DNA of 64,000 nucleotides from Marinomonas sp. SBI8L (GTDB lineage Bacteria; Pseudomonadota; Gammaproteobacteria; Pseudomonadales; Marinomonadaceae): NCBI RefSeq assembly GCF_001624705.1, contig NZ_JSEO01000003.1, positions 390,032 to 454,031 of the forward strand, read 5' to 3'. Shown piece by piece: positions 61,737 to 64,000 of this stretch (position 1 is its first letter; each line of letters starts with the position of its first letter). The notes under the pieces were generated by a model. It saw only the letters and a program-made list of their open reading frames with translations, ran no database searches and was not told where the DNA came from. The position numbers and the translations under genes were made by a program.

Positions 61737-62186
61737 ATGATTGTATTGCGTGAAATGCAGCTAGAAGATTATGAGTCTGTAATTAAACTCTGGCAGCAAA
61801 CCGAGAGCATGTCATTACGGGATTGTGATTCAAAAGAAAGTATTGGCTATTACCTAGAACGAAACGCTGGTTTGAGTTTTGTCGCCATAGACCAAGAGGA
61901 TATAGATAACACTAAGTTAATTGGTGCTGTACTCGTTGGTACAGATGGCCGTCGAGGTTACCTGCAACATCTTGCTGTCTCCCAAGGGTATCGAGGTCAA
62001 AAAATTGGTTATCAGCTGGTGGAAAAATCTATCGGCGCACTTGCTGAAATCGGCATACCTAAAACTCACTTGTTTGTGTATCAAGACAACCTCAAAGCCC
62101 AAGCTTTTTATGAAAAGTTGGGCTGGTTTGCGCGAGAGGAAATCCGCATGTATTCCTTCAATGCTTCAAATAATGAGAATGTTTAG
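61737..62186 (+). CDS. GNAT-family acetyltransferase
   Basis: 149 residues. LQHLAVSQGYRGQKIGYQLVEKSIGALAEIGIPKTHLFVYQDNLKAQAFYEKLGW is a full GNAT core (R-G-Q-K-I-G loop). The layout is like small-molecule acetyltransferases of the YpeA/RimI-like type. AAGGAGCCTAA precedes the ATG. Its end overlaps the convergent small exported protein gene by 4 bp. Confidence 0.84.
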   Translation: MIVLREMQLEDYESVIKLWQQTESMSLRDCDSKESIGYYLERNAGLSFVAIDQEDIDNTKLIGAVLVGTDGRRGYLQHLAVSQGYRGQKIGYQLVEKSIGALAEIGIPKTHLFVYQDNLKAQAFYEKLGWFAREEIRMYSFNASNNENV

Positions 62187-62563
62187 TTCTTGCCTGTTGG
62201 CTCACAGGTAATCTTTTCATGAAAGGCTAGAATTTTACATTTTTGTTCATTCCAAGGTGCTGCAACAATAAAACTGACACTTATTGGCGAAACATAAAGC
62301 TTTAATACATAAGATGTTGGATATTCTTTTTCAAGGTTTATCCCTGAGTTACCCATTTCGCAATACCTTTTAGTCTTATTATCATTTAGGTTTATTACTG
62401 AAATACATGGATCTTGTTTAGTTATATATGCAATGAGGTCTTCTGACTTTGATTCACTATCATAGTTTGATTGATAGTAAATTATGTCATTTAAATTTAA
62501 TACATTGTTGCTAAATACAGATCCAGATATGAGAATGCTAATTGAAAATAAAAATCTAATCAT
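62183..62563 (-). CDS. Small exported protein, possible effector immunity protein
   Basis: 126 residues. Signal peptide about 1-18 (FLFSISILISGSVFS), then a 107-residue mature protein with four cysteines (DPCISV, RYCEMG, QKCKIL, ITCEP). Its start overlaps the effector gene by 8 bp. A periplasmic protein coded directly after a cell-wall-degrading effector is the usual place for an immunity protein. No family recognised; the role is inference. Confidence 0.65.
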   Translation of the reverse strand: MIRFLFSISILISGSVFSNNVLNLNDIIYYQSNYDSESKSEDLIAYITKQDPCISVINLNDNKTKRYCEMGNSGINLEKEYPTSYVLKLYVSPISVSFIVAAPWNEQKCKILAFHEKITCEPTGKN

Positions 62564-64000
62564 TTAAATACTTCACTCTTTTATTTTTTCTATTTTCGTC
62601 TACGCCATAAACAGTATTCCATTTACTGTCATCTAAAAGTGCAGCAAAATTTGATTTCTTCCCTGTTTCTCCGCTTTGCTGATCTTTAACGAGTTCTGGC
62701 ACAAACCACTTACGAGTTGATCCACGCGTATCTTTTATGCCTGTATTATCTCCACGATAAGTTAAGTCGACTAATACTTCTTTTACCTTGTTAGGTAAGG
62801 TATCCCAATTAACTACACCATATTCTTCTTGGACATCAGGCTTAGTAATAAGGCCTTTTGCTTTATCTTCATAATAATCATAAATAGCGAGGAAAAGATA
62901 ATACTGCTGCTTACGAGTCAGTGTGATTTTAGACTTATCTTTAATACTGTCTTTAAAGTCTTTTACGTACTTAATCAGCGCCTTATCATTCTCTTGCGCT
63001 TTTTGAATATGGGCAGTTTTAGCATCGCCTTCTAATTTTTCGCCTGTTTTATTACTGGCTCCTTTCATCCCCACTGAGTCTTTCAAAAACGTGATAAGTT
63101 CAGGTGCAACAGGTCTACAATGTTCAGCTACTTTATCAAAATAGCCTTGGACCTCTTTAGTCGACCTAGAACCGACATCTAAGCCTCTACCTATGGTAAT
63201 ACCTGATGCACCAGCAACTACTTCTGAGGTGGATGCTTTACCTCGAACAGGAAGGTGGACAGTTCGACTAAAACTTACACTTGAGTCGTTGTCATTCCCT
63301 TCCACATCAAAGGTCAATTGTCCCTTTGGTACGATCAGCCATTTTTTGTCCATTTCATCATCTAGGATGCTGTCATCAGGTTTGTCTGTGATGGTTTTTA
63401 TCTTTTCATTTTCTGTCTTTTTAGCCCAGTCCGATGGTTGGATGTCGGCTTTAGCTAAGGGGATCTCGATGACTTTTTTATGGCTATATTCAGCATCAAA
63501 AGGTCTGAGGGTTTTCAGTGGTTTAACCAAGTTGCTAAGGGCTTGAGAAATGTCTTTATACCATTCAGTTTTAGTGTCTGTGGTTGCGGACAATAGCACT
63601 TGTCGAGTAATGGCCAAGCTGACTTTACCGGTGAGTATGCCCATTAGGTTTGAAACGCTATTGAGAGTGGCGTCTTCGGTAGTTTTGATCGAGAGGTACA
63701 CAGCTAAGTCGATAAGCTTTTCAGGTGTCATAGCCTTAACAAAGCGCTGGCAACTGGTTGTGAGTATATTGCGGCTTTGCTGATCATTAATGATAAGAAT
63801 TTGCTTTTCCATGGCTTTTGATTCTGCTTTCAGCCTGATCTCATCCCTAGGCTTCCAACCAGCTAATGCTGATTCCAGTGCATCAATGTCACCATCGATA
63901 ACCGCAGTGCAAAGGGCGTCTTGAATTGGACTGAGGGCCGTTTCGTCTAAGTCTGCTGTATCTTGAGGGAGAAACTCTTTAAGGGCGTCAGTGACATCAC
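62556..64000 (-). CDS. Lysozyme-like (pesticin/T6SS effector type) protein, N-terminus beyond window
   Basis: The frame has no stop between 62556 and 64000, so the gene enters from beyond the window edge; the ATG at 63812 is inside a longer frame (codons before it read ...RLKAESKAMEK). About 481 residues are visible. The C-terminal third has SGITIGRGLDVGSRS, a pattern of pesticin/T4-lysozyme-like and type VI secretion muramidase effectors, then KQQYYLFLAIYDYYE and VNWDTLPNKVKEVLVDLTYRGD. The middle is a helical/charged linker. The unseen N-terminus may hold a PAAR, VgrG or adaptor-binding part. It should cleave peptidoglycan in rival cells; the next gene is a candidate immunity protein. Confidence 0.68.
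   Translation of the reverse strand, partial: DVTDALKEFLPQDTADLDETALSPIQDALCTAVIDGDIDALESALAGWKPRDEIRLKAESKAMEKQILIINDQQSRNILTTSCQRFVKAMTPEKLIDLAVYLSIKTTEDATLNSVSNLMGILTGKVSLAITRQVLLSATTDTKTEWYKDISQALSNLVKPLKTLRPFDAEYSHKKVIEIPLAKADIQPSDWAKKTENEKIKTITDKPDDSILDDEMDKKWLIVPKGQLTFDVEGNDNDSSVSFSRTVHLPVRGKASTSEVVAGASGITIGRGLDVGSRSTKEVQGYFDKVAEHCRPVAPELITFLKDSVGMKGASNKTGEKLEGDAKTAHIQKAQENDKALIKYVKDFKDSIKDKSKITLTRKQQYYLFLAIYDYYEDKAKGLITKPDVQEEYGVVNWDTLPNKVKEVLVDLTYRGDNTGIKDTRGSTRKWFVPELVKDQQSGETGKKSNFAALLDDSKWNTVYGVDENRKNKRVKYLND

Noticed and set aside
62556-63812. Treating the 418-residue frame from the ATG at 63812 as a complete gene
   Set aside because: The same frame is open without stop to 64000 and the ATG has no good ribosome binding site, so the gene most likely starts outside the window.

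Overview
This is about 64 kb of a low-GC (by eye, low 40s %), gene-dense chromosome. The gene families point to a marine, heterotrophic gammaproteobacterium of the Oceanospirillales/Marinomonas type: a hydroxyproline catabolic cluster, many LysR/AraC regulators paired with small exporters or enzymes, NhaC, and a DctD-like sigma-54 regulator. The assignment is inference from gene content. No rRNA, tRNA, CRISPR array or full-length transposase gene was seen.

Region by region: 1-2500 is a two-component pair (partial sigma-54 response regulator and its kinase, overlapping ATGA). 2890-8698 is a 4-hydroxyproline catabolic cluster: GntR regulator, epimerase, FAD D-amino-acid dehydrogenase, DHDPS-type deaminase and semialdehyde dehydrogenase, with a shared TGTATA-type operator. 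9-20 kb holds binding proteins, a GAF-GGDEF cyclase, a MOSC protein, GFA proteins, and a gmm plus phosphomannomutase pair. 19-46 kb is a patchwork of regulator/target pairs: LysR with monooxygenase/RidA, AraC with LysE or MFS, TetR with a DUF2867-like protein, HxlR with a quinone reductase, TetR with a DUF4345-like protein, LysR with a nitroreductase. It also contains a second D-amino-acid dehydrogenase/NhaC/Pyr2C-reductase cluster. At 42.4-43.1 kb a 47-residue Lys-rich peptide gene ending in a CxxxC segment sits just upstream of a GRDP-like protein gene, with a hairpin between them. 45-47.4 kb is an exporter, a 2OG oxygenase and AlkB. 47.5-51.8 kb is a divergent block of two paralogues resembling the PatG C-terminal domain, a stand-alone DUF4157 protein and an Afp15-like AAA+ ATPase. 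52-61.5 kb is mixed metabolism, ending with an XRE regulator facing aspartase. 61.7-64 kb ends in a probable type VI secretion lysozyme-like effector, open to the window edge, followed by a small exported protein that may be its immunity partner.

A non-autonomous mobile element family runs through the window: four copies of exactly 265 bp, one 250-bp diverged copy, one truncated copy, and one 60-bp hairpin made of the two ends only. One copy splits an AraC-family regulator. Two others overlap the stop codons of neighbouring genes.

The strongest leads are the PatG_C-like/DUF4157/AAA+ block, the small peptide plus GRDP pair, the effector/immunity pair, the 43-bp perfect palindrome in front of the TetR operon, and the mobile element family. 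Many annotated starts were moved from the longest reading frame to an internal start with a ribosome binding site, as stated in the entries.
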